Source: JAHELQ01 sp965603365 (lineage in GTDB: Bacteria; Acidobacteriota; Aminicenantia; UBA2199). From it: a stretch of DNA of 64,000 nucleotides. Both the position numbers and the translations under genes were made by a program. The notes below the pieces were generated by a model. It saw nothing but the letters and a program-made list of their open reading frames with translations. It had not been told where the DNA came from and did not search any database. Location: positions 40,867-104,866 of the forward strand of contig CBFDCR010000008.1 in assembly GCA_965603365.1 (NCBI GenBank). Direction: 5' to 3'. The first letter of the stretch is position 1. Each line of letters starts with the position of its first letter. Below are positions 16,287 to 24,819 of the stretch, piece by piece.

Positions 16287-19200
16287 CTATATCGTTGCCT
16301 TTCCCAGGTAGACGGAGGGGAGTCGGTGAAACTTTTCCCGGAAACACCTGGTAAAGTAGGCGGAGCTGGAGAAACCCACTTCAAAGGCCACGTCGGTGAC
16401 GGTGCCGAAGTTGGCTTCCAGCAACCTTACCGCCCGTTTGAGGCGGTAGGAGCGGATAAAATCGGTGGCGGTCTCGCCGGAGAGGGCCAGGATCTTCTTG
16501 TTCAGGGTGACCCGGCTGATGTCCATCTTCTCACTTAAGGCCTCCACGTTGAGATCGGGATCGGACAACTCTTTTTCTATGATTTTATGCAATTGTTTCA
16601 GGAAGCGCTGGTCGATGGAGGAGATCTTGATCTCTTCGGGCTGCAGCAGCATCTGCCGCTGGATCTTCTCCTGCAGTTGGCGGCGCAGGTCGATGAGATT
16701 TTTGATACGGCTGAGCAATAGCCTGGTATTGAAGGGTTTGGTGATGTAATCGTCGGCCCCGGTCTCTAAGCCCTGGATCTGGCTGCCCTGGGAGGCTTTG
16801 GCGGTGAGCAGGATGATGGGGATGTGGCTGGTCTTAAAATCGGTCTTGAGTGTCCGGCACAGTTCGTAACCGTCGACTTCGGGCATCATGATGTCGCTGA
16901 CGATGAGATCCGGCATGGCCTCGAGGGCCTGATGAATTCCGGCGCGGCCGTCTTCGGCCTCCACCACGGTGTAGCGGGATTCGATGGACTCGCGGATGAA
17001 CCGGCGCATCTGGGGGTTGTCCTCCACCACCAGCACGGTGGGGCGGCCGGTATCCTGACGGCTCTCCCCACATTCGCCGGGGATCTCTTCTTCAAGCACG
17101 GCTCCCGCCTGTATTCGTTCGTAGCCCCCGGTTCCAGGGGATTCTGCGGCGATGTCGTCGGGCTGGAGGTGGGCTTTTCCCAGGGGAAAGCGGAGGATAA
17201 ATTCGCTGCCGCTGTCTTCGCCGCCCTCCTTGCTGTGGACGTCTATCTTGCCGTGATGGAGGGCCACCAGTTCCCGGGTCAGGGCCAGGCCGATGCCGCT
17301 GCCGCTTCTCTTGTGTTTCCGCCGGTAAGACTCATGGGACTCTACCTGGTAGAAGCGGTCGAAAATATGGGCCAACTGTTCTTTGGCAATGCCGATGCCG
17401 GTATCCCGCACCGAAATTTCCAGTGAGCCGGCGGGAAAGTCCTCTCCCGGCTCCATGACCTGTTTGACCGAAACGACGATGTCTCCCCCGTCGGGGGTAA
17501 ATTTGACGGCATTGGAAAGGAGATTGCCGAATATTTCTTCCATCTTTTCGGCATCGAAGTAGAGGGTAATGGGCTCGGCCGGGCCCTGGAATCTCAGGTT
17601 CAGTCCACTTTGCCGGGCCAGGTGCTCGAAGGAAGAGAGGATGCCTCTTAAAAAAGAGACAATATCCTGGGGCGCGGCGGTAAGCTTCATCTTGCCGCTG
17701 TCGATGCGGGAGAGATCCAGCAGCCGGTTGATGAGGGTGAGCAGGCGGTGGGCGTTTTGGTGCATAAGGTCGAGCCTGTTTTTGGTCTCCTCCGGTAGAT
17801 GACCGGAGAGCAGGCGCTCCAGTGGGCCGATGATCAGGGTTAAGGGGGTGCGGAACTCATGGGAGATGTTGGCGAAGAACCGGGACTTGGCATGATCCAG
17901 TTCTTTCAATTTTTCCGCCTGGTCTATAAGCAGGCGGGTCTGTTTTTCCAGTTTTTGGTTCTTTTCATGGATCTCCCGGGCCCGTTCTTTGACCACCTGT
18001 TCCAGTTTTTGTTTTTCCAGTTTCAGCTTCATGGAGCGCCACCTGACCGATAAGAACACGGTCAGGAAGAACAGCAGTACATAGAGCACAAAGGCCCACC
18101 AGGTGAGATACCAGGGGGGACGGACTTTGAAGCGGAATATTGCTTCGCGGCTTAGAAGGCCGTACACGTTGCGGGCCGATACCCGGAAGGTGTAGGTACC
18201 GGCGTCCAGGTTGGTGTAGTCCACCTGGTTGGCCCGCTGCCAGTCGGACCAGTGGCGGTCGTAGCCCTCCAGGAGACAGCGGTACCGGGTCCGGCTCTCG
18301 TCCTCGAAAAAGGGGGCGGCGAACTCGAAGCGAAGGTTCCTGTTTTTATAGTCAAACACCGGCAGGGGATGTGAAGCTGCCGGGGCAATACGGAAGTCGT
18401 GAAATTGAGGGGCACCGTTTACCGATACCCGCCGGATGACGGCATAATACTCCTGTTCATAATCTTTGGTTACACCCGGGCTGTAACGGATTAATCCCTC
18501 ATGACTGGCAAACCAGGTCACCTTATCCAGGGGGTCGGGGTAGATGTCATTGACCTGGGCACTGACAGGAATCCGGGCCAGTGGTTTCTCCTCTACGGCA
18601 TAGGTGTGGTTTGGTTGAAGGACGGCCCGGTAATTCTGGCCGTTGGCATGAAGCCAGATGGAACGCTGCCGGTCTTCCCTGACCCGGAAGACCTTGCGCA
18701 AACCGCCGGAGAACTCCTTGCCCAGGGTGTCGTCCGCTGTCATCGTGTCTTTCTCGTCGTCGTAACGAAACACCCCGTTGGCGGTGGCAAACATCACATG
18801 CCCACCGGCCCAACAAACCTGTATCTCACCGGGGGGAAGTTTTTGGGCGGCACCGTACCGGGTAATACGGTAATCCGAAGTATTGCCGATGCCGGCAAAA
18901 TCGACTTTAATCACCCCCGAGGGCAGGACCCCCAGCCACAGACGCCCCTGCCGGTCTTCGGCGATGGAGCGAACTTGCTGGTCTACCTCTTTATATTGAT
19001 ACTCTACCGGCCAGCGAATCTCAGCCCGATTGGGATCTCGATACAGCGCGATGAGGGTATCCCGCATCCCCGCCCATATACGGTTTGGGTCTTGCCTGGA
19101 GCGGTGCAAAACGAGGGCGTGGATTCCGCTGATATCCCGGATGCTGCTGCCTTCGATCTGGAAAATCCCGACATCGGTGGCAGCCAGCAGCGATTTATCG

Positions 19201-20423
19201 GTGGAGAGCAGAGACCAGCACGCACTGGCTATGCCGGCAACAGGCCTGAATTTATCCTCCGCTGCCCCCAGGTAAAACAGACCCTGGCTGGTGCCCACAT
19301 ACAGTCCGCTGCCGTGACGGGTCACCGAATATACCAGGCCGGGTAAATCGTAGTGATCTTCATCGTAGACGGCAAGGGGGGATAAATACTCAATTTTTGC
19401 CAGCCCCCTATCCAGTGCGGCCCACAAGTTGCCCTGGGCATCCTCGAACACATACTTGGCGTTGTTATCCGGCAGGCCGACGTCTTTGTCAAACCGGTAT
19501 TTTATATTCCCCTGGATATCGGTAATAACCAGGCCACCCCGCAGGGTCACCATGGCCAGGTGGCCCGGCGAGCGGGCTAAGCCGATGCCGTGGCTGGCCC
19601 TCTTTTCCTCCAAATAGGCGGCGACTTCGGTGGTAAAAGACCTCACCCCTTTACCGTCATAGATGAAGAATCCCTCTTCCCGGGTGCCGATCAGCAATTT
19701 TTCCCCGGAACCATCGTAAGGGGCCATCATAAACACCGTCTTTATGGAGGCAAAGCGTTCACCCCCGGGGATGAGGCTGAAGGAATCGTTGTCCAGTTGC
19801 AGGAGCCCCACACTGCGCTGGTTGATGAAGTATTTTTCCCCGCAGGTAAAGGAGCCGTTGAATTTGTCCGCTTTTCCCTGTTTCGCTGCCAATGCCACCG
19901 TCATCTGCTGCCGTGCCGGGTGCCAGCGGAATAAATAGCGGGAGGTTCTAAAGAAGACGCCGTCGGCGATGGCGTGGGTCTTCCAGACGCTGCCGAAATT
20001 TCTCTTACCCCGATCAATATGTGCCAGCAGGGAGATATACTCCAACTGCCCCTGGGGGGACGGTTCCAGGTATCCCAGCTCGTCGACGCCGCCCACAAAG
20101 ATGGTCCCGGCATCATCGACGGCTATGGAGCGGGCCGTCTGGTTGGGTATCATGATGGTTCTCCAGGATACGCCGTCGTACTCCAGTACGCCGCCATGGT
20201 TGGCCGCATACATGATGCCCCGCCGGTCCTGGACGATGCACCAGTTCTGGGGCTGGAGTATGTAGACTTCCGGGGAATAGTTCTTAAAATATTTCAAGCC
20301 GGGGGCCTCTCCATATAGAGAGCCGCAGCCGACGGTTCCCCAGATTAACCCCACCAACAGGCATGTCCCTAAAACAGCCGCTTTTCCCGGCCGCTCCCGT
20401 CGTGTTTGAACAACTCTATCCAT
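16287..20423 (-). CDS. Hybrid two-component sensor/regulator (propeller-HK-REC-AraC)
   Basis: A 1378-residue one-protein two-component system. An N-terminal signal/anchor (about 15-35) precedes a periplasmic two-component-regulator beta-propeller (about 40-680) and a Y_Y_Y domain (about 700-765, VDYTNLDAGTYTFRVSARN). One membrane helix follows (about 770-792). The cytoplasmic part has a HisKA domain (NISHEFRTP, His near 855), HATPase_c (NLLSNAVKF, DTGIGI), a receiver (VSDIMMPEVDG, Asp near 1177) and a C-terminal AraC HTH (SRVTLNKKI, DVAFEVGFSSSAYFTRCFRE). All catalytic motifs look intact. In Bacteroidota such HTCS proteins control polysaccharide-use loci nearby; here the neighbours are peptidase and envelope genes. 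GAGAGTG precedes the ATG. Its ligand is unknown. Confidence 0.95.
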   Translation of the reverse strand: MDRVVQTRRERPGKAAVLGTCLLVGLIWGTVGCGSLYGEAPGLKYFKNYSPEVYILQPQNWCIVQDRRGIMYAANHGGVLEYDGVSWRTIMIPNQTARSIAVDDAGTIFVGGVDELGYLEPSPQGQLEYISLLAHIDRGKRNFGSVWKTHAIADGVFFRTSRYLFRWHPARQQMTVALAAKQGKADKFNGSFTCGEKYFINQRSVGLLQLDNDSFSLIPGGERFASIKTVFMMAPYDGSGEKLLIGTREEGFFIYDGKGVRSFTTEVAAYLEEKRASHGIGLARSPGHLAMVTLRGGLVITDIQGNIKYRFDKDVGLPDNNAKYVFEDAQGNLWAALDRGLAKIEYLSPLAVYDEDHYDLPGLVYSVTRHGSGLYVGTSQGLFYLGAAEDKFRPVAGIASACWSLLSTDKSLLAATDVGIFQIEGSSIRDISGIHALVLHRSRQDPNRIWAGMRDTLIALYRDPNRAEIRWPVEYQYKEVDQQVRSIAEDRQGRLWLGVLPSGVIKVDFAGIGNTSDYRITRYGAAQKLPPGEIQVCWAGGHVMFATANGVFRYDDEKDTMTADDTLGKEFSGGLRKVFRVREDRQRSIWLHANGQNYRAVLQPNHTYAVEEKPLARIPVSAQVNDIYPDPLDKVTWFASHEGLIRYSPGVTKDYEQEYYAVIRRVSVNGAPQFHDFRIAPAASHPLPVFDYKNRNLRFEFAAPFFEDESRTRYRCLLEGYDRHWSDWQRANQVDYTNLDAGTYTFRVSARNVYGLLSREAIFRFKVRPPWYLTWWAFVLYVLLFFLTVFLSVRWRSMKLKLEKQKLEQVVKERAREIHEKNQKLEKQTRLLIDQAEKLKELDHAKSRFFANISHEFRTPLTLIIGPLERLLSGHLPEETKNRLDLMHQNAHRLLTLINRLLDLSRIDSGKMKLTAAPQDIVSFLRGILSSFEHLARQSGLNLRFQGPAEPITLYFDAEKMEEIFGNLLSNAVKFTPDGGDIVVSVKQVMEPGEDFPAGSLEISVRDTGIGIAKEQLAHIFDRFYQVESHESYRRKHKRSGSGIGLALTRELVALHHGKIDVHSKEGGEDSGSEFILRFPLGKAHLQPDDIAAESPGTGGYERIQAGAVLEEEIPGECGESRQDTGRPTVLVVEDNPQMRRFIRESIESRYTVVEAEDGRAGIHQALEAMPDLIVSDIMMPEVDGYELCRTLKTDFKTSHIPIILLTAKASQGSQIQGLETGADDYITKPFNTRLLLSRIKNLIDLRRQLQEKIQRQMLLQPEEIKISSIDQRFLKQLHKIIEKELSDPDLNVEALSEKMDISRVTLNKKILALSGETATDFIRSYRLKRAVRLLEANFGTVTDVAFEVGFSSSAYFTRCFREKFHRLPSVYLGKATI

Positions 20424-20632
20424 TCTTCACACTCTCTACCTTTTTTAATAAACCATTTTAAAAGAATTCTCTTCTTATTTCAATAGGCCCCCTTCCTGAA
20501 GACGAGCGGGGCGGCAGAAAGGGTTAGGGGGTGATATAGCGGTAACTGGCTACTTTGCCGTTTTTCAGTTTAACCATCACCGGGGTAAGGACGCTGTGGA
20601 TGTGCTCGTAGAAGTCCACTCTTTTCAACCGT

Positions 20633-21697
20633 TCACTTTTTGTCTTTTTCATCTTTAAACCGGTAGATGTTGATGACCGCCTCGTCCGCCTCTTCATCAT
20701 AGCTGGGATTGCCGTTTCTGAAAAAGTAATATTTGCCGTCACGGGAAGCCAGCAGGAGATCGTCGGTGAAAACCGTTCGTTCCAGTTTGAAATTGTCGGC
20801 GTTGTAAAACAGCAGGGCGAATCTCTTCAGCTTTTCAGAGCAAGTCCTGATCTGTATCACCAGCCAGTGGCCCTCGATCAAGGCATTGACGATACGGGAA
20901 TAACTGGTCTTCCAGAAGTACTGTTCTTTACGGAAATCTGCGGTGCTGCCAGGTTGGAATTTTCCCGGTAAGGAGTAGTGATCTTTGGGCATGGGCTTGT
21001 AATAGTCTGGGGTCTCCAATTGTACCTCTCTTTCTACCTTCAACTCTGTGGGAGAGATGATCCTCAGGTGCAGCCTGTTTTCAATCAGGAAATAAACCTT
21101 GTTTTTATACAAAGCCAGATAGGAATCCATGCGGTGGTATTTATTGGGCCTGGGAAAGACCTCCTCCACCATGTTTTTAATAAATTTCCCTTCGGACGAA
21201 TATACCTTGAGGTAATATACCTTGAACTCTTTACTTTTGGGGCCATAATAGCTTCCGAAGCCGGAAAAGTACCACTTCTCATCATAAAATAGACTGTCAT
21301 ATACAGCAAATGCCCTATGGCCCATCTGTTTCCAGATGGTTTTTTTCCAGGTATATTTGCCGTTTTTCTTTTCAAATACCTTGAGCTTGCCGACGGCGCC
21401 TTCCACCACCAGATCGTTGTTATCGAGTATAAATATGGTATAGTATCCGTCCAGGTCTCCAGGTCCCTGGCCGTAAGGCCCCAGTTCGTTTATGCCCTTA
21501 GCATTAATGACCATGCAGCCGGGTATGGAAAAACCGGCAACCAAATCGCCGTCTTTGTCCACCGCGGCATCGAAAAAATACCTGCCAAAGATCTGGTCCC
21601 CGGTGTATTTTTGAATCAATTCAAATCTTTTTTCACCATAAACAAAACCGCTCAATACAAAGATGATCAAAAGTGAGGATACGAGACATCGTTTCAT
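20633..21697 (-). CDS. 6-bladed beta-propeller protein, exported
   Basis: A 354-residue protein with a cleavable signal peptide (MKRCLVSSLLIIFVLSGFVYG) and no lipobox Cys. The motif YGQGPGDLDG, about residue 80, is the hallmark of the 6-bladed propeller family (DUF5128/BF3164-like). A related PLGQGPGDVWG occurs in the lipoprotein at 54581-55711. AAGGAG lies upstream of the chosen ATG at 21697; a longer in-frame start has no such site. In Bacteroidota these proteins are often encoded with small NVEALA-type peptides, and the gene 53 bp upstream encodes a small Cys-rich membrane peptide (see next entry). It should act in the periplasm or at the cell surface; the ligand is unknown. Confidence 0.82.
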   Translation of the reverse strand: MKRCLVSSLLIIFVLSGFVYGEKRFELIQKYTGDQIFGRYFFDAAVDKDGDLVAGFSIPGCMVINAKGINELGPYGQGPGDLDGYYTIFILDNNDLVVEGAVGKLKVFEKKNGKYTWKKTIWKQMGHRAFAVYDSLFYDEKWYFSGFGSYYGPKSKEFKVYYLKVYSSEGKFIKNMVEEVFPRPNKYHRMDSYLALYKNKVYFLIENRLHLRIISPTELKVEREVQLETPDYYKPMPKDHYSLPGKFQPGSTADFRKEQYFWKTSYSRIVNALIEGHWLVIQIRTCSEKLKRFALLFYNADNFKLERTVFTDDLLLASRDGKYYFFRNGNPSYDEEADEAVINIYRFKDEKDKK

Positions 21698-21750
21698 TCC
21701 AGACTCCTTTTTTATAGATAAACACAACAAGGCTCTTCATGTATTATTTA

Positions 21751-21933
21751 TTAGTTTATTCGACCGCACCAGCAATATGGCGGCCAATAATCACAAATAC
21801 AGGCGGGTAATCCCATTGGGCCCTCAACATCGAATCCAGGGGCATAGCCGATACCGGCTTTAACTGGCCAATATATTAAAACTACCAGAACGGCCAGCAA
21901 AGCAATGATCAGGATGATCTTTTTCTTTTTCAC
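21751..21933 (-). CDS. Small Cys-rich membrane/exported peptide, NVEALA-like architecture
   Basis: A 60-residue peptide starting at a GTG (21933) with AAGGAGG just upstream. A Lys-rich start and one hydrophobic helix (about 5-22) precede a short spacer and a tail LPACICDYWPPYCWCGRIN with four Cys. The layout (short exported leader plus Cys-rich tail, directly upstream of a 6-bladed propeller gene) matches NVEALA-type peptides of Bacteroidota. The sequence itself is not a clear family match. A longer in-frame ATG at 22017 would add 28 residues but has no good ribosome binding site. It could be a signalling peptide or a peptide substrate; no maturase lies beside it. Confidence 0.6.
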   Translation of the reverse strand: MKKKKIILIIALLAVLVVLIYWPVKAGIGYAPGFDVEGPMGLPACICDYWPPYCWCGRIN

Positions 21934-22196
21934 GACACCTCCTTTTGCGCTTTCTTTAAATCGTTTAGGGTTTCCTTGTATATGAATTTGGAAAGAGCCT
22001 TGTTGTGTTCTTTCCATTGTTGGATATAAATATAGTTTCTATTTAGCCGCAGCATGGTAAATTTTACCATTTCCAATTTTTTGTTGTCAAGCTCATCCGG
22101 CACATCGTTAAGTTCTGCCCATTGCCAGCAAGATAAAAAAACGGTACACCCGAAAAGTCTCTCTATAAATATTTGCCTACCTGTGATTCAAAAACT

Positions 22197-22547
22197 AAAA
22201 AGAGATCGAGGCGACCCTCTCGTTTGCCGTTAATCTTACCGCCGAGGACATCAAGTCATTGTACCTGCTGGGAGACAAATCCCTGGCCTTTACGGTGTTG
22301 CGGGCTGCGATGCCATTGCCGAGGATCTGGGCAAGAGGTTTGATTATGCCCGGGAATCTGAGAAGACTGAGGAAGAGGACACAGAGGCCGAAGTTATAGA
22401 GCCGCAGCGAAAAGTGATGATCTTAATTGGGATTAAAAGGCAGGAGAACCGGGAACGGCGACGGCAGTGCGGGGAATTAGGGGGAAGGCACTGTGAGGCT
22501 GCGAATGAAGCTGGAAAAGAGGTGGTGGACAAAACTCTTTGCAAGTG
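22197..22547 (+). pseudogene. Decayed gene fragment (two frames)
   Basis: The interval 22018-22579 has no intact gene. From 22197 one frame reads EATLSFAVNLTAEDIKSLYL and then drifts. From about 22288 another frame continues with YGVAGCDAIAEDLGKRFDYA and runs to a stop at 22547. The two pieces read as one plausible soluble protein broken by a frameshift near 22285. I cannot name the family. Confidence 0.3.
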
Positions 22548-22579
22548 AAACTTTTTGAAAAAAATAGAGTATTTTTTAT

Positions 22580-24799
22580 ATGAAGATTCTATCACTCCTG
22601 TTTATTGTTTTGATTTTCATTTACGCGGTACATGGTGAAGCCGAAACAACGGTAAAACAAACCATCAGAGTGTTGAAACCGGTTGTGGCAAAGGTCCCCC
22701 CCCAAATTGACGGCCTCCTGGATGACGAGGTCTGGAAGGCGGGGCCGCTGGTGGATGATATTTTTATCACCTATAATCCCCTGGACGGCGATGTGCTGCC
22801 CCAGAAGACCCAGGTCTGGATGGCCTACGATCCGGACAACCTCTATTTTGCTTTTTACTGTTTCGATACAGAGGCGGCGAAGATCAAGACGTCGGTCACC
22901 AAGAGGGATAACCTGTGGAATGACGATTGGGTGGGCCTGGGGTTAGATGCCAACGGCAATCGGCAGAGCCTTTATGAACTCTTTGTAAATCCCAGCGGTA
23001 TGCAGGGGGACTTATTTAATACCCCGGCCAGCGGTGAAAACGGTGCGCCGGACTGGGTGTGGTACAGCTCTGGCCAGGTCGTCGACGACGGCTACATTGT
23101 CGAAATCAAGCTCCCCCTCAAGAGCATTCGGTTTAAGAGCGGTAAGGATGTCGGGTTAAATGTGCTGTTCTGGCGGAGGATCAGCCGCCTGGGCATGAGT
23201 GGTGCCTGGCCGGCCATCGATCCGGGCCAGGGGATAATCAATTCAACCACAAAGGTTGTTTACGGGAAGCTGGATCATCAATTAAAACTCGAGTTCCTGC
23301 CCTCCCTGACCTACAACTCTATCTGGGACAGGCAAAGCCCGGCAGCCTGGTCCGCCCCGGACGATACGGCGGAAATCGGCCTCAGCGCCAAATATGGTAT
23401 TACGTCCTCCATTACCGTGGAGGCAACCGTAAATCCCGATTTCAGCCAGGTGGAGAGCGATGAGTTCCAGGTGGTGGCGAACCGCAGATATCCCATTTTC
23501 TACAGTGAGAAGCGGCCGTTTTTCATGGAGGCCGGCGACCTGTTCGACCTGGCGGGACCCGGTGAAAACATGCTGACTACCGTACATACCCGCAAGATCG
23601 TCGACCCGGCCTGGGGGGCCAGGCTGACCGGCGAAATCGGCAAGACTTCCTTTGGCTTTTTAGCAGCCGGTGACGAATGGGCGGGACGGGAGTTTGAGGC
23701 CGGCGAGATCAATCCCTACCGGGGGAAAAACGCCGACTTCCGGATAGGCCGGGGAAAGCTCAGCCTGGGGGACGGCAATTACATCGGGGCCCTCTACAGC
23801 GGCCGCGAACTGGGGGACCAATATAACCGGGCAATCGGGACCGATCTTACCTTTCGCTTCTGGGGGAACCATGCCCTGGAGGCGAGCTATATCTACAGCT
23901 TTTCCAATGATCCGGCCGGTGTCGGCAAGTATGAAGGCGGGGCCTTGAGCGCAGAATATAATTATTCTACCCGCTCCTTTTATGGAGAGTTGGTGGTCGA
24001 GCATTTCGCCAGGGACTTCAGGATGGACACGGCTTTTTATAACCGTACCGGTATTGCCTCGGTGGAGGCCTACCTGTCGCCGAGGTTTTTCCCCAACAAA
24101 GAGAAGCTCCCCTGGTTTCATCGATTTGCCCCCTATATTTACGCTTCTCACCTGCACGATACGGTTACCAAGATGGACGACAACGACCTTATGATCGGGG
24201 TGGATTCACAATTTACCAAACAGGGATACCTTTCCCTCTATTACAAAATAATCGACGAGGAAAGCTGGGCTGGCCAGACCTTCAGGAAAGGGGGGATCGG
24301 CGGCAGCACGGGCATCCAGTTGAGCAAATGGCTCAACCTGCACACCTGCTTCGATCTGGACAAACAGATATATTACGATAAGGAAAACCCTTTCTCAGGA
24401 GACCGGTTTCGGCTTCATACGGCCATTACGCTTCAGCCCAACGACAAATTCTCTCAATACTTCTCTTACGGGTATACCGATTTTGACCGCCATTCTAACG
24501 GCGAGGATATTTATGATTATCATATATTCCTATCCCGTACCACCTACCAATTTAACAAGTACCTATTCATAAGGGCCTTAATCCAATATGACAGCTACCA
24601 GGAGATGGTGCTGTCGGATCTTTTGGCCTCATTTACCCTCATCCCCGGCACGGTCGTACACCTGGGTTACGGTTCATTGCATGAGAACCGGCAGTGGAAC
24701 CCCCTCAGACGGGAGTGGGAAGCGAATATTGGCCCGGGAAAATACTACCAGACCACCCAGAGTTTTTTCTTAAAGGTCAGCTACCTGATCTCCTTCTAA
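22580..24799 (+). CDS. DUF5916 family outer-membrane protein with CBM9-like domain
   Basis: A 739-residue protein. A signal peptide (1-20) is followed by a CBM9-like beta-sandwich (about 30-205) with the family-typical KVPPQIDGLLDDEVWKAG, AYDPDNLYFAF and DDWVGLGLD. A long outer-membrane beta-barrel (about 225-739) ends in the strand SFFLKVSYLISF with a terminal Phe, suitable for BAM recognition. FYSEKRPFFMEAGDLFDLAG is a further signature of the DUF5916 family. The family is common in Bacteroidota, Acidobacteriota and relatives; its role is unknown, perhaps uptake of a glycan or other polymer. The Shine-Dalgarno is weak. It converges on the S41 peptidase gene with only 20 bp between stops. 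Confidence 0.9.
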   Translation: MKILSLLFIVLIFIYAVHGEAETTVKQTIRVLKPVVAKVPPQIDGLLDDEVWKAGPLVDDIFITYNPLDGDVLPQKTQVWMAYDPDNLYFAFYCFDTEAAKIKTSVTKRDNLWNDDWVGLGLDANGNRQSLYELFVNPSGMQGDLFNTPASGENGAPDWVWYSSGQVVDDGYIVEIKLPLKSIRFKSGKDVGLNVLFWRRISRLGMSGAWPAIDPGQGIINSTTKVVYGKLDHQLKLEFLPSLTYNSIWDRQSPAAWSAPDDTAEIGLSAKYGITSSITVEATVNPDFSQVESDEFQVVANRRYPIFYSEKRPFFMEAGDLFDLAGPGENMLTTVHTRKIVDPAWGARLTGEIGKTSFGFLAAGDEWAGREFEAGEINPYRGKNADFRIGRGKLSLGDGNYIGALYSGRELGDQYNRAIGTDLTFRFWGNHALEASYIYSFSNDPAGVGKYEGGALSAEYNYSTRSFYGELVVEHFARDFRMDTAFYNRTGIASVEAYLSPRFFPNKEKLPWFHRFAPYIYASHLHDTVTKMDDNDLMIGVDSQFTKQGYLSLYYKIIDEESWAGQTFRKGGIGGSTGIQLSKWLNLHTCFDLDKQIYYDKENPFSGDRFRLHTAITLQPNDKFSQYFSYGYTDFDRHSNGEDIYDYHIFLSRTTYQFNKYLFIRALIQYDSYQEMVLSDLLASFTLIPGTVVHLGYGSLHENRQWNPLRREWEANIGPGKYYQTTQSFFLKVSYLISF

Positions 24800-24819
24800 T
24801 AAATACCCTCTCTACTTTT

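Noticed and set aside
16824..17426. 200-codon plus-strand frame opposite the hybrid sensor kinase
   Set aside because: Antisense to receiver and kinase motifs; no ribosome binding site or recognisable domain.
20524..20640. Protein-like frame VDFYEHIHSVLTPVMVKLKN after the propeller stop
   Set aside because: Looks somewhat protein-like but is only about 35 codons beyond the overlap and has no start of its own; possibly a remnant, not enough to annotate.
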